From: Nioella ostreopsis
Lineage (GTDB): Bacteria; Pseudomonadota; Alphaproteobacteria; Rhodobacterales; Rhodobacteraceae
Length of the DNA stretch: 64,000 nt
Direction: 5' to 3'
Assembly (NCBI RefSeq): GCF_004000255.1
Contig: NZ_RCIQ01000004.1
Location: 186,001 to 250,000 of the forward strand
Position numbers and translations under genes: made by a program. The stretch's first letter is position 1. Every line of letters begins with the position of its first letter. Positions 24,921-34,014 of the stretch are shown here, piece after piece. A model generated the notes under the pieces. It was not told the DNA's origin. It saw only the letters and a list, made by a program, of their open reading frames with translations, and did not search any database.

Positions 24921-26291
24921 TCAGCCCGGTTGCATTGCGGCCAAGGTCTCGATCAGCGGCCAGTTCCACCACAGGGCCAAGGCACCCAGCCCAAACCCTA
25001 CCGCATAGTAGATCGCATCATGCAGCGGATCCCAGGCGCGGCTGCGCGATGCGAGCCAGCCCACCACCGGATGCGCCGCCAGCATCGCCAGCCCCTGCCC
25101 CGCCAGAGCTCCGGGCAGCCCGTAAAGCGTGATCCCCGCAACCATGCCGACGATCACGAAGACCGCCCGCGTCGCCGCCAGCACGAAGAACCGCTTCGAA
25201 TCTCCCGCCGCCAGGGCCGCCTGGTCATAGGTTACGCCAATGATGGCCGGGATCTGCACGACCGAAATCAGCACCACCATGCCGCCCGCCGCGATATAGC
25301 GCGGGTCGTAGAGGAACCCGATCAGCCATTGCCCCAGGAAGGCGGGCACCATGACCATCCCGATCATGCCCGCCGTGGCCAGCATCCGCATCTTGCGCAG
25401 GCGCAGGAAGTTCTCGCGGCTCTCGCCCGGCGGGCTTTCGCGGTAGATCGGGATCATCACCTTGCGCACCACGACCGAGCCCATGAGGAACGGGAAGGAG
25501 GCCCAGAAGAAGCCGATATTATAGATCCCGAAATCATGGGTGCTGAGCCAGCCGCCGATCACCACCTTGTCGGCCTGACCGATTGCAAAGCCCGCAATGG
25601 TGCTCAGAAACACCCATTTGCCGAAATGGATCAACTCCTGCGCGGCGGCGCTTTCCCATCTCAGGCGATTGCGCTCGCCGGGCAGGAACAGGTCATAGAG
25701 CAGCACCTGCGCGAGGGCCGAGATCACCCCCGATATGACCAGTGCCCAGACCGACTGCATCGCCCAGGCCAGTCCGATCGCCACCAGCACGCCGATCACC
25801 TGCGTCCCCATGTCCAGCACCGTCACGCGCCCGGCCCGCAGATGCCGGTTCGCGGTCTCGTGCCGGGTCGGGGTGAAGCCCAGAACCAGCTGTGTCAGCG
25901 CGGCCACGGGCAGGTAGTAGATCAGGTCGGGTTCCCCGAAATAGATCGCCATAGGCCAGGTCAGCGCGCAGGCCACCAGCCACAGGCTCACGCCCCGGAT
26001 GATCTGGATCGTCCAGGCGGTGTTCAGGAAATCCCGGTCATCCCCGCGTTTCGACTGCATGATCGCAGGGCCGACACCGACATCGGAAAACATCGCCAGC
26101 CCCATCAGGAAGACCGACACCATGGCCATGACCCCGAACGCCTCGGGGAACAGCAGCCGCGTCAGGATGAGGTTGGACGCCAGCCTGAGAAACTGGGAAA
26201 AGCCAAAGCCAAAGAGGTTCAGCCCGGCGCTGCGCATGGCGCGCTGCATCAGCCCCTGTCCCTGATAGAAACTCCGGATCGCCCCGATCAT
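24921..26291 (-). CDS. Wzx/MATE-like polysaccharide flippase
   Basis: Membrane protein of 456 residues with about 12-14 helices of the polysaccharide-biosynthesis (MOP) superfamily. The start LNLFGFGFSQFLRLASNLILTRLLFPEAFG contains the N-terminal amphipathic signature of Wzx/lipopolysaccharide flippases in pattern; DVGVGPAIMQ and TPTRHETANRHLRAGRV are also typical. It would flip lipid-linked repeat units across the inner membrane. Its start overlaps the preceding GT2 stop by 4 bp (ATGA), showing coupling. Confidence 0.85.
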   Translation of the reverse strand: MIGAIRSFYQGQGLMQRAMRSAGLNLFGFGFSQFLRLASNLILTRLLFPEAFGVMAMVSVFLMGLAMFSDVGVGPAIMQSKRGDDRDFLNTAWTIQIIRGVSLWLVACALTWPMAIYFGEPDLIYYLPVAALTQLVLGFTPTRHETANRHLRAGRVTVLDMGTQVIGVLVAIGLAWAMQSVWALVISGVISALAQVLLYDLFLPGERNRLRWESAAAQELIHFGKWVFLSTIAGFAIGQADKVVIGGWLSTHDFGIYNIGFFWASFPFLMGSVVVRKVMIPIYRESPPGESRENFLRLRKMRMLATAGMIGMVMVPAFLGQWLIGFLYDPRYIAAGGMVVLISVVQIPAIIGVTYDQAALAAGDSKRFFVLAATRAVFVIVGMVAGITLYGLPGALAGQGLAMLAAHPVVGWLASRSRAWDPLHDAIYYAVGFGLGALALWWNWPLIETLAAMQPG

Positions 26292-27109
26292 CTGCCCCGG
26301 CTCCAGTCCCTTGGGGCGGGAGACAACCTCACCGCCAGCGCAACACCTGCATAGGTCAGGAACCCTAACGGATCGCGAAGTGCAAGCACCATCTTGCCCT
26401 GCGCGCCGAGCGTCTGCTTGTCGTCATTGGCGAGGCAATCGGGATAGAGCCGCGCGATTTCTTCCACCCCCACATCCTGCCGCTTGCGGACCTTGATCAA
26501 AGCCCGGAAACCCTCGGCAATCGGCCAATCATAGGACGCATCCGCAAGATGCCGTTCTTCGGGCGCGAAGAGCAGCCGCACATAAGTGTCATCCGAGATG
26601 ATCGGCGGAAACACCCCCCACCTCGCCCGCCCCGGTCCGTTCACGGCAAAGAGCCCGCAACCGGGCACCCCGCTGCGCATGAAGGGAACGCGCGACCAGA
26701 AGCGCGCATAGCGCCGCGCAGTCGCCCCCTGACCGGTGATCCGAACGCTGCCAGAGGCATAGGCCGGTTCAGCCCGGTCCAGCGCCCGCCAAAGCGCGGC
26801 CATCAGACCGGGACTGACCGTCACATCCGCATCCAGATAGGCCCGCGCCGGATAGGCCGCCGCCGCATCCCCGGCGTTCAGCGCGCCCGGCTTGCCGAGC
26901 CCCGGCAGGTCCAGCACCCTGAACCCCCATCCTTTTGTGCGGGCCTGATCTGCAAAGCCTTCTGCAATGCTGACGGTTTCATCGGTGCAGCCATTGGCCA
27001 CAACGATCACGTCCACCGGCACCGCCAACGGGTCGGACGCCAAAAGCGCTTTCAGGCAGTCACCGATCAGGGATGCCTCGTTATGGGCCGGGATGATGAC
27101 CGAGATCAT
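26288..27109 (-). CDS. Family 2 glycosyltransferase
   Basis: GT-A enzyme of 273 residues. It opens MISVIIPAHNEASLIGDCLKA, has the nucleotide-binding aspartate in VIVVANGCTDET and the metal-binding DxD region at RAYLDADVTVS (Asp-Ala-Asp). A C-terminal helix may contact the membrane. It likely adds one sugar of the exopolysaccharide repeat. ATG 27109 is chosen over 27178 since it starts the Rossmann strand and leaves the divergent promoter free. It is coupled to the flippase. Confidence 0.88.
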   Translation of the reverse strand: MISVIIPAHNEASLIGDCLKALLASDPLAVPVDVIVVANGCTDETVSIAEGFADQARTKGWGFRVLDLPGLGKPGALNAGDAAAAYPARAYLDADVTVSPGLMAALWRALDRAEPAYASGSVRITGQGATARRYARFWSRVPFMRSGVPGCGLFAVNGPGRARWGVFPPIISDDTYVRLLFAPEERHLADASYDWPIAEGFRALIKVRKRQDVGVEEIARLYPDCLANDDKQTLGAQGKMVLALRDPLGFLTYAGVALAVRLSPAPRDWSRGR

Positions 27110-27186
27110 GACCGCCCCCTTTTGCCTTTGACCTTCAAGCCGTTTTTCCGCAGGTTGGGCACGGGCAGAGACAGGCAAGACAGGTC

Positions 27187-28386
27187 ATGACCGAGACGCG
27201 AAAAATCGGCTATCTGGTTCCGCAATTTCCGGGTCAGACGCATATCTTCTTCTGGCGCGAGATCCTGGAGCTGGAAAAGCGTGGCGTCATCGTGGATCTC
27301 ATGTCCACCCGCCTGCCACCTGCCGGTCTGGTTGCGCATGACTGGTCCGAACAGGCCATGGCGCGCACGACCTATCTGGGCAAGGCGGATGTGCTGGCGG
27401 GGCTCTCTGCCCTGCCCCGCTTGCCGTATCGCGAGCTGCTGACGGAGGCCCGCGCCGAAGGCAAGGCGATGCTCAAGGATGTTGCCGTGTCGATCCCTGC
27501 CGCACAGCGCCTGATCCGCCATTGCCGGGCGCGTGGCATTGCCCATGTCCATGTGCATTCCTGCGGGCGCGCGGCATTGATCGCCGCGATTGCGCGCCGC
27601 ATGGGCGGGCCGCGCTATTCGCTGTCGCTGCATGGGCCGCTCAGCGACTACGGCCCCGGCCAGCGCTTCAAATGGCGAAACGCGGATTTCGCCTCGATCA
27701 TAACCGAGAAGCTGAAGGCCGAAATGCTGGCTCACATGCCCGAGGACCTGCCTGCGCGGCTCTTCATCCAACCCATGGGCGTCGATACCGACGTTCTGGC
27801 CCCATCCGGCGCCTACCGGCCCGTCACAGAAGACGAACCCTTGCGACTGTTCAGCTGCGGACGGCTCAATATCGTGAAGGGGCATCAGGATCTGATGGCG
27901 GCGGTGCGGCTGCTGCGCGATCAGGGGCGCGACGTGCAGCTGCATATCGCCGGGCAGGACGATGATGGCGGCTCGGGCTATCGCAAGGTGCTGGAGGCGC
28001 GGATTGCAGAGCTTGGGCTTGCCGATCACGTGCGCCTGCTTGGCGCGGTCGATGCCGGCCGGGTGCGCGACGAAATCCGCGCGGCGCATCTTTTCGTTCT
28101 GGCCAGCTGGCATGAACCGCTTGGCGTGGCGCTGATGGAGGCGATGAGCTGTGGCACACCCACCATCGGCACCGATGCGGGCGGCGTGCCGGAACTGATC
28201 CGGGACGGGGTCGACGCGGTGCTGGTGCCACCCAAATCGCCAGAGGCGCTGGCCGGTGCAATCGCCGCGCTCGCCGATGACCCGGACCGCTGCGCGCAGC
28301 TTTCCGTGGCCGGGCGCGCACGGATCGTGGAAGGCTTCCATTCCGGACGCGGCGCCGAAATGCTGATCGAGGGGGTCTGGGGCTAG
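27187..28386 (+). CDS. Family 4 glycosyltransferase (WcaL/EpsE-like)
   Basis: GT-B enzyme of 399 residues. The N-terminal domain starts KIGYLVPQFPGQTHIFFWREI, a pattern seen in colanic-acid WcaL-like transferases. The C-terminal donor domain has the FSCGRLNIVKGH strand-loop and the EX7E-type motif ASWHEPLGVALMEAMSCGTP with both glutamates present. It is the only rightward gene in this stretch and faces the GT2 gene across 77 bp. Sugar specificity cannot be read. Confidence 0.88.
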   Translation: MTETRKIGYLVPQFPGQTHIFFWREILELEKRGVIVDLMSTRLPPAGLVAHDWSEQAMARTTYLGKADVLAGLSALPRLPYRELLTEARAEGKAMLKDVAVSIPAAQRLIRHCRARGIAHVHVHSCGRAALIAAIARRMGGPRYSLSLHGPLSDYGPGQRFKWRNADFASIITEKLKAEMLAHMPEDLPARLFIQPMGVDTDVLAPSGAYRPVTEDEPLRLFSCGRLNIVKGHQDLMAAVRLLRDQGRDVQLHIAGQDDDGGSGYRKVLEARIAELGLADHVRLLGAVDAGRVRDEIRAAHLFVLASWHEPLGVALMEAMSCGTPTIGTDAGGVPELIRDGVDAVLVPPKSPEALAGAIAALADDPDRCAQLSVAGRARIVEGFHSGRGAEMLIEGVWG

Positions 28387-28398
28387 GCTGGTCACGGC

Positions 28399-31176
28399 TC
28401 AGCTGCCCTCCACGGCGTAGAACACGCCCGGTTCATCGGTGAACTCCGCCACTTCGACATCGACCAGCCAGACCGGGCCATCGGGACCGTTCAGGATGAC
28501 GCGGCCCTCCTCTTCGATCAGCGCGTAGTCGGCGGCGACACCGGGCAGGACCGCCAGATCGTGGCCGCCACCGCCATGGGCGCGGTCACCGGGGCCGAGC
28601 ACCAGCCTGTCATTGCCGTCGCCCGCGACGAACACATCGCGTTCTTGCGTGCCCATCAGGTCGTCGCCCCCGGCGCTGCCCCACCGATAGGTGCCATGGG
28701 CGAAGGCCGTGTCGCTACGGCTCTCCCATCCGCCCGCGGTGGCGTTATAGGCCATCAGCGTGGCCCACCGGGAAGAGCTGTCATCCAGATGGCGCAGCGC
28801 GCCCCAGCTTCCCCATTGGCTGGCAGCACTGACATCGACAAAAGCGTTGAACAGCGTGCCCCCGGACTGGCGCCAACCATTCAGAAGTTCCGCATAGAGT
28901 TCAGCCATTTGCGGCGAGTAATTGAAGTCGATCAGGAAACCGGTCAGATCCTCGTTCCAGACATTTTCACCTAACCCCACAACATGGGTTCCGCCCTCAT
29001 ACATCACCATGGACAGACCGTGATCGGCGGCCACCTCGGCATGATAGGGTAGCCATGTGTCGACCAGTTCCCCAAGGCTGCCACGCCGCAACGCATGTGC
29101 CGCCAGATCGAAGCCATCTTCGCGCCCGATCCAGCCGAGAACCTCTTCGACACGCTCATCGCTGCCAAGTTCGGTCCCGAAATATCCGGCAACCGCGTAG
29201 GCGTCGAAGCTTTCATGGGGCGCGGCGCGGCCTTCTGCCTGTGCCAGCGGTGCCTCCAGCAGCGGCACCTCCAGTCCGGGCCAGGAGGTCTGCGTGGCGA
29301 TCACACGGATCAGGCGATCCTCCTGCCCTTCGAACACCTCGGCCCAGATATCGGCCACCTCAGCCGCGCGCAGCCCGGCAAACTGCATCCAGGCATCGCC
29401 CTCGGCCCCGTTCCACCGGGCAGCGGCCATGTCGGCGGCCCAATGGGCCTGCGAAAACAGGAAATTCCAGACCTCGTTCGACCATTCCGCATAGACGCGC
29501 AGATCGGGGGCGAGCCGCTCTTCCACATAGGATGCGAAGGCGCGCACATAGCGATCATCGGCCATATGAGGCAGCGTGAACCACGGGTCGGCGCCGATCT
29601 GGTTGGCCAGCCGCACCATCACTTCGACCGGCACGCCCCGGCGCACCCAGGTATAGTCCGACAGGCGCGGACGGTCGGTCCAGATCACCTGTGGCGAGGC
29701 ATTGGTGTCCATCCAGTCCATGAACCGGATGCTGCGCAAGTCGTGGATGCGGGTGATCCAGTCGGGATTGAACAGCTCCCCGAGCTCATGGAGCGGAATG
29801 TGATCCTCGCGCAGTACGACGATATCGCGGATCGGGTCGGCGGCATCGGTCGCTTCGATGCGTAGGGCGACGGGGCCTTCGCCGGGGGTAAAGTCGAACC
29901 AGGCCTCGTGATCGCCCATCTCCACATTTTCCACCCGCCCGCCAAGCCGGAAGGTGCCGCGCCCGGTCCAGGTCACGCGGTAACGCCCGGCGGCGCTGAT
30001 GGCCTCTGACGGCAGATCGGTCAGAATGAAGCTTTCCAGCGCCACGACGCCTTCGGGCAGGCCGAGCGGCCAGCCTTCGGGTGTCAGATGGTTCGACAGC
30101 TCCAGTTCGCTTGCGTCGATCCCGCCCCATTGCCCCTCCAGATGCCCGACCCAGGGCCGCGCCGAATGCATGAGATTGATAAACGGCATCTGCGTGGACC
30201 AGTCCGACAGCCCCGTCAGCCCCATGGCCAGAGCCGGATCCGTCAGGCCGGTTTCCGGTGTCAGGCTGGCGTGATCGTCCATCGCGCTGCCTTGCACCCG
30301 CGCCCAGATGAAGCCCGCGATATCGGCATAACCCTCGCGCACATCTGCATGGATGCTGTCGGGAAGCCCCGTCATCGCTGGCGGTTCTTCGTTGAAGATC
30401 GCCGTGTAAGTCACGAGAGCTGCGAGGAAATACAAGGTCGGTGTGCCATGCGGCGCGTCATCGAGATAGAGATCCGTCGCCTCCAGATCGGCCAAAGGTC
30501 CCTCACTGAACATCTCCGCAAGGATCGACGCGACGGGGATCAGCGTCACATCCAGTTCCGGGCGCGCCTCGCGGATCATATCGACATAGTCGACATACCA
30601 GTCGTGATACTCACCCCGATTATACGCATGATACCGCCGCAAGGCGCGCGGGCGTGGCGGGAAGCGGTTGGAGATCAGGGCCAGATCCGACCAGCCCTCG
30701 TAGATGAAGAACCGCGCGCCCCGGGCCTGAAACTCGGTCCAATCGAAGACCCGCAGCGTGGCGGATAACGGGCTGTAGCCTTGCGGATTGTCCCATTCAT
30801 AGGCGGCATCCGGCGGGTTGGCCTGAATGAAATTGGCATTGTTGAGGATGATCGTGTTGAAATTCGCTCGACGAAACGCAAAGCGCTCGGAATCCCAGAT
30901 CGAGGGCACGTTCTGGAAGGACCAGTTGGGTTCCGGCGGCAGTTGATCCGCAAAGTGCAACGGCGCGCCAAAGGCCCCGTCAGCGGCAAACCCGTGCCCG
31001 CCCGCCTGCGCCAGAATGGACAGCCAATGCGGCATTGTCGTCTCGTCACTGTCCGAGACATGGTTGATCAGCGAATTGCCGTAGATGAAGGCGCGGATAT
31101 CCTGCTGTTGCGCACGCGCGGGCAGCGCCGCCAGCAGGACTAGCGCCATTGCAGAAATCAGTCTACTCAGCCGCAT
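28399..31176 (-). CDS. Large secreted protein with SGNH-like start and glycosidase-like TIM-barrel motifs
   Basis: A 925-residue exported protein (signal MRLSRLISAMALVLL to ARAQ). The N-terminal 330 residues start FIYGNSLINH, resembling the GDSL/GNSL block of SGNH esterases. The middle-to-late region has YAEWSNEVWNF with E568 and MYEGGTHVVG with E727, a spacing and style seen at the acid/base and nucleophile of clan-A glycosidases. The C-terminus has one RTX-like stretch GTQERDVFVAGDGNDRLVLG, suggesting calcium binding or type I secretion. It may trim or de-acylate the cluster's polymer. Function inferred only. Its start overlaps the next GT4 gene by 14 bp. Confidence 0.75.
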   Translation of the reverse strand: MRLSRLISAMALVLLAALPARAQQQDIRAFIYGNSLINHVSDSDETTMPHWLSILAQAGGHGFAADGAFGAPLHFADQLPPEPNWSFQNVPSIWDSERFAFRRANFNTIILNNANFIQANPPDAAYEWDNPQGYSPLSATLRVFDWTEFQARGARFFIYEGWSDLALISNRFPPRPRALRRYHAYNRGEYHDWYVDYVDMIREARPELDVTLIPVASILAEMFSEGPLADLEATDLYLDDAPHGTPTLYFLAALVTYTAIFNEEPPAMTGLPDSIHADVREGYADIAGFIWARVQGSAMDDHASLTPETGLTDPALAMGLTGLSDWSTQMPFINLMHSARPWVGHLEGQWGGIDASELELSNHLTPEGWPLGLPEGVVALESFILTDLPSEAISAAGRYRVTWTGRGTFRLGGRVENVEMGDHEAWFDFTPGEGPVALRIEATDAADPIRDIVVLREDHIPLHELGELFNPDWITRIHDLRSIRFMDWMDTNASPQVIWTDRPRLSDYTWVRRGVPVEVMVRLANQIGADPWFTLPHMADDRYVRAFASYVEERLAPDLRVYAEWSNEVWNFLFSQAHWAADMAAARWNGAEGDAWMQFAGLRAAEVADIWAEVFEGQEDRLIRVIATQTSWPGLEVPLLEAPLAQAEGRAAPHESFDAYAVAGYFGTELGSDERVEEVLGWIGREDGFDLAAHALRRGSLGELVDTWLPYHAEVAADHGLSMVMYEGGTHVVGLGENVWNEDLTGFLIDFNYSPQMAELYAELLNGWRQSGGTLFNAFVDVSAASQWGSWGALRHLDDSSSRWATLMAYNATAGGWESRSDTAFAHGTYRWGSAGGDDLMGTQERDVFVAGDGNDRLVLGPGDRAHGGGGHDLAVLPGVAADYALIEEEGRVILNGPDGPVWLVDVEVAEFTDEPGVFYAVEGS

Positions 31177-32482
31177 GGTTCTGCCTGTCCGCCATCGGTT
31201 CCGGCCGGTCATTCCGTTCCCCCAATATCCATTTGTAAACCTCTGAAATCTGGTCAGCTTTTCGATCCCATGTGAACCGGGACGCAACCCGACCCAACCC
31301 TGCGCGACCAGCGTTGGCCAAGGCGGGGCGATCCTGTTCCAGCCGCTCCAGTTCCGCCCGGAAGCCCGCGACAATCGTTGCGCGATCCCCCAAGGGCACC
31401 TTCCAGCCGGTGCCCGTTATCAGCAATTCCGCCGGTCCCGCATAGTCCACGATCAGCGACGGCACGCCAAGGGCCATCGCCTCCAGCACGACACCACCGC
31501 CGAATTCGCGGATCGACGGGAAGGCCATGAGGTCGGAGCCCGCCAGAACGTCCTGAACCGCGCCGTGTTCCATCCAGCCATGGAAGGTCACCGCGTCCGA
31601 CACTCCAAGCGCCTCTGCCTGAGCCCGGAGCCCCGGCAGCATCGGGCCATCGCCAATCAGATCGAGCTGCATCCGTCCATCGCGCAACAGCGGGCTTGCG
31701 GCCTCCAACAGCATATCGGGGCCCTTGTAGGGCACCATCCGCCCGACGAAGCAGGCGCGAAGCGGCCCGTCTTTGCTGGGGGCTGCCCGCTTGGCAAAGC
31801 GCGCGGGGTCGATGGCGTTTTCGGGGATGTAGAAGGTCTTTTCCCGCATCGCCGCGGGGATCTCGCCTTCGGTATGGCGCGAGCCTGCGATGATCGCCGC
31901 CGCGTGTTTCAGCGCCCGCCTGCGCCCCGGCAGCGCCTTGTAGGCACCACGGATATAGCTCAGCCATTCCTTTTCCTGCCGCCGCTCGGCGTCGAACTCG
32001 CGCGGCCATGGCACGCCGCCATTCAAGGGGCCAAGTACGAAGGGCACGCCCGCGCGGGCGCATTTTGCAGCCAGCGGGCTGGAGATGGTCGGCGAGAGCG
32101 GCGTAATCCGGTGGACGATATCATAGCGCCCTGCCCGTATATCCGCCCCGAACTGACGCCACACAAGCCGTTCGAAATGCGGATAGGACAGCGCGTTGAT
32201 CAGTTGGAGCGTCGTCCAGCCCTTTCCGCCGCCGCCCCTCAGCTTCTCACCGATGGCCCAGAGCGGGCGCGCGAAAGCCTCGGAATCGATGGCGGTGAAG
32301 TCCCGGCCCTCCACCAGACCGGCCCGAAGAATTGCCTCGCGGTTTCTGACCTGCGTGACCAGATGCACATCGGCCACGCCCGCCAAGGCACGCGACAGCG
32401 ACCAGCCAATCAGCGGCACGCTGACCCATTCGGGATTGGCGGCCTCGGCAATGATCAGGATGCGGGGGTGATGCTGGGTCAT
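31163..32482 (-). CDS. Family 4 glycosyltransferase
   Basis: GT-B enzyme of 439 residues. N-terminal strand HPRILIIAEAANPEWVSVPL, hinge PFVLGPLNGGVPWP, donor-site strand ACFVGRMVPYKGPDMLLEA and the C-terminal EX7E motif FPSIREFGGGVVLEAMALG are present. Its 5' end follows the polymerase-like gene by 8 bp; its 3' end runs 14 bp into the secreted-protein gene, so the three form one leftward unit. ATG 32482 is the conserved start. Confidence 0.88.
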   Translation of the reverse strand: MTQHHPRILIIAEAANPEWVSVPLIGWSLSRALAGVADVHLVTQVRNREAILRAGLVEGRDFTAIDSEAFARPLWAIGEKLRGGGGKGWTTLQLINALSYPHFERLVWRQFGADIRAGRYDIVHRITPLSPTISSPLAAKCARAGVPFVLGPLNGGVPWPREFDAERRQEKEWLSYIRGAYKALPGRRRALKHAAAIIAGSRHTEGEIPAAMREKTFYIPENAIDPARFAKRAAPSKDGPLRACFVGRMVPYKGPDMLLEAASPLLRDGRMQLDLIGDGPMLPGLRAQAEALGVSDAVTFHGWMEHGAVQDVLAGSDLMAFPSIREFGGGVVLEAMALGVPSLIVDYAGPAELLITGTGWKVPLGDRATIVAGFRAELERLEQDRPALANAGRAGLGRVASRFTWDRKADQISEVYKWILGERNDRPEPMADRQNHAAE

Positions 32483-32490
32483 GGGCGCAC

Positions 32491-33873
32491 CTACAATACC
32501 GTTCGCAAGGGCGTCAGGACCTTGCGCCGCCGGGCGGTCTGGATCTGTTCGGAATACCCCAGCAAGGCCCCGGCAAAGAGAAAGCTCATCGGGGTCAGCG
32601 TCGCATTGGGGATCATGTCGATCACGTTGATCGCCAGGATCAGCACAGCGCCGCCCACCCATGGCGGAACCTCGCGGCCGACCGCAGCCACGCGCCACCA
32701 GACGAGGAAGATCGGCAGGGTCAGCAACCCGAATTCGGCAAGGAACCCGGCCCATCCATAGACCCCGATGGTGATGATCCAGCGGCCATCGGTGGTGGTC
32801 AGGATTTCGCCTGTCGCGCCGTCGTAGATCTGGTTGCGGCCCCATGTGCCCCAGCCGAAGACGGGTCTCTCCATGGCCCTGTCGATCAGGATGTTTTCAT
32901 TGTCCAGCCGGAAGCGCAGGGAATTGGCACGGTCTTCGTCGACGCTTTCGGCCAGTTCCAGCATGTCTTCTTCGGGGATGAGATGAAAGCTCTTGAGGGC
33001 GGGATATGCCAGCACCAGACAGGCCAGCAACATGGCCACGCGGAACTGCATCCGGCTGCCAAGGAACAGCAGCACCGGGGCGAAGGCCGCAGCATAGAGG
33101 ATCGAGGCCATGGATTTGCACAGGATCAGCACGAGGCCCATATAGGCCGCCGCTGCCCACCATAGAAGCGCCCGGCGGCTGTGGTCGCTGCGCGCGATTG
33201 TGATGGCCGACAAGAGCGCCGTCAGTGCAAGGAAGGCCGCCCAAAGCCCATGATAGAGGAACACGATGGGACGGAAGCCATCGCCCCGGATCATCTGTTC
33301 GAAGGAATGCTGGAAATAGCCGTAGATCCAGATATTGAGCTGCGGGCTCAGCCGCACCTCCAGCAGCATCGGCAGCGAATAGACCAGCCCCGCCAGCAGC
33401 ATCGCCCATAGCAGATCGCGAATGTCATCATCGCTGCGCAGGAAATCGCGTGCCAACAGCAGGGGCGAGATCAGCAGCGCCTGGTTGATGCACTGGGCCA
33501 CAGCCTCCCGAATGCGCAGGGGCGGCAAGGTAAAACTGTCGAAATAGACCGGGTCCATATTGGTCAGAACGGTGCCGAAGGGGCTGAAGATGAACAGCAA
33601 CACCAGCACCCGGGCGGTATTGTTTTCCGGCAGGAAGCGCAGCTCGCCCCGGAACATGAACAGACAGGTAAACAGCGCCGCCAGACCCGGAATCGTCTGC
33701 TTGGTCAGGGGCGGCATCAGCGGAAAGTCAAACCCTGCCGGTTCGGGGGGCAGGAACAGATAGCCCAGGATCAGCGAGGCCAGCAGCGCACGCCCTCTGG
33801 GCAGCCTGACGAACAGCCAGACCACGACCACTGGGTAGAGCACCAGCGCAAGAGATGCGAGCGCGTTCGGCAT
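32491..33873 (-). CDS. O-antigen polymerase/ligase-like membrane protein (Wzy-like)
   Basis: A 460-residue protein with about 11-12 helices and a large periplasmic loop. RFRLDNENILIDRAMERPVFGWGTWGRNQ in the C-terminal half matches the Wzy_C/O-antigen ligase pattern of a loop ending GWG. It would polymerise the exported repeat units. Similarity in this family is low, so polymerase versus ligase is open. First gene of a leftward unit, divergent from the 34015 gene. Confidence 0.75.
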   Translation of the reverse strand: MPNALASLALVLYPVVVVWLFVRLPRGRALLASLILGYLFLPPEPAGFDFPLMPPLTKQTIPGLAALFTCLFMFRGELRFLPENNTARVLVLLFIFSPFGTVLTNMDPVYFDSFTLPPLRIREAVAQCINQALLISPLLLARDFLRSDDDIRDLLWAMLLAGLVYSLPMLLEVRLSPQLNIWIYGYFQHSFEQMIRGDGFRPIVFLYHGLWAAFLALTALLSAITIARSDHSRRALLWWAAAAYMGLVLILCKSMASILYAAAFAPVLLFLGSRMQFRVAMLLACLVLAYPALKSFHLIPEEDMLELAESVDEDRANSLRFRLDNENILIDRAMERPVFGWGTWGRNQIYDGATGEILTTTDGRWIITIGVYGWAGFLAEFGLLTLPIFLVWWRVAAVGREVPPWVGGAVLILAINVIDMIPNATLTPMSFLFAGALLGYSEQIQTARRRKVLTPLRTVL

Positions 33874-33924
33874 GCCTGTATTCTGTTAACCTTTGTAGCT
33901 CATCGTCATGTTAATGCCCGGATT

Positions 33925-33984
33925 CCCCTCTAGATGGGGGTTCAACACGGGGTATACCCGGAACTTGGGGCAGAAATATGCCCC
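33925..33984. promoter_or_regulatory. Cluster of short inverted repeats in a divergent promoter
   Basis: Three small symmetric elements follow each other: CCCC ... GGGG (33925-33939), GGGTATACCC (33950-33959) and GGGGCA-GAAATA-TGCCCC (33967-33984). They lie between the polymerase-like gene and the 34015 glycosyltransferase gene and could be operators or mRNA leader hairpins. Confidence 0.4.
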
Positions 33985-34014
33985 GCTGGCAGATTGAGGG
34001 CAAAGGGCATTGGA

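Noticed and set aside
24624-25008. ORFs on both strands with repeated GFRKPV and FETA motifs
   Set aside because: The repeated peptides are translations of the TTCGAA palindromes; there is no ribosome site.
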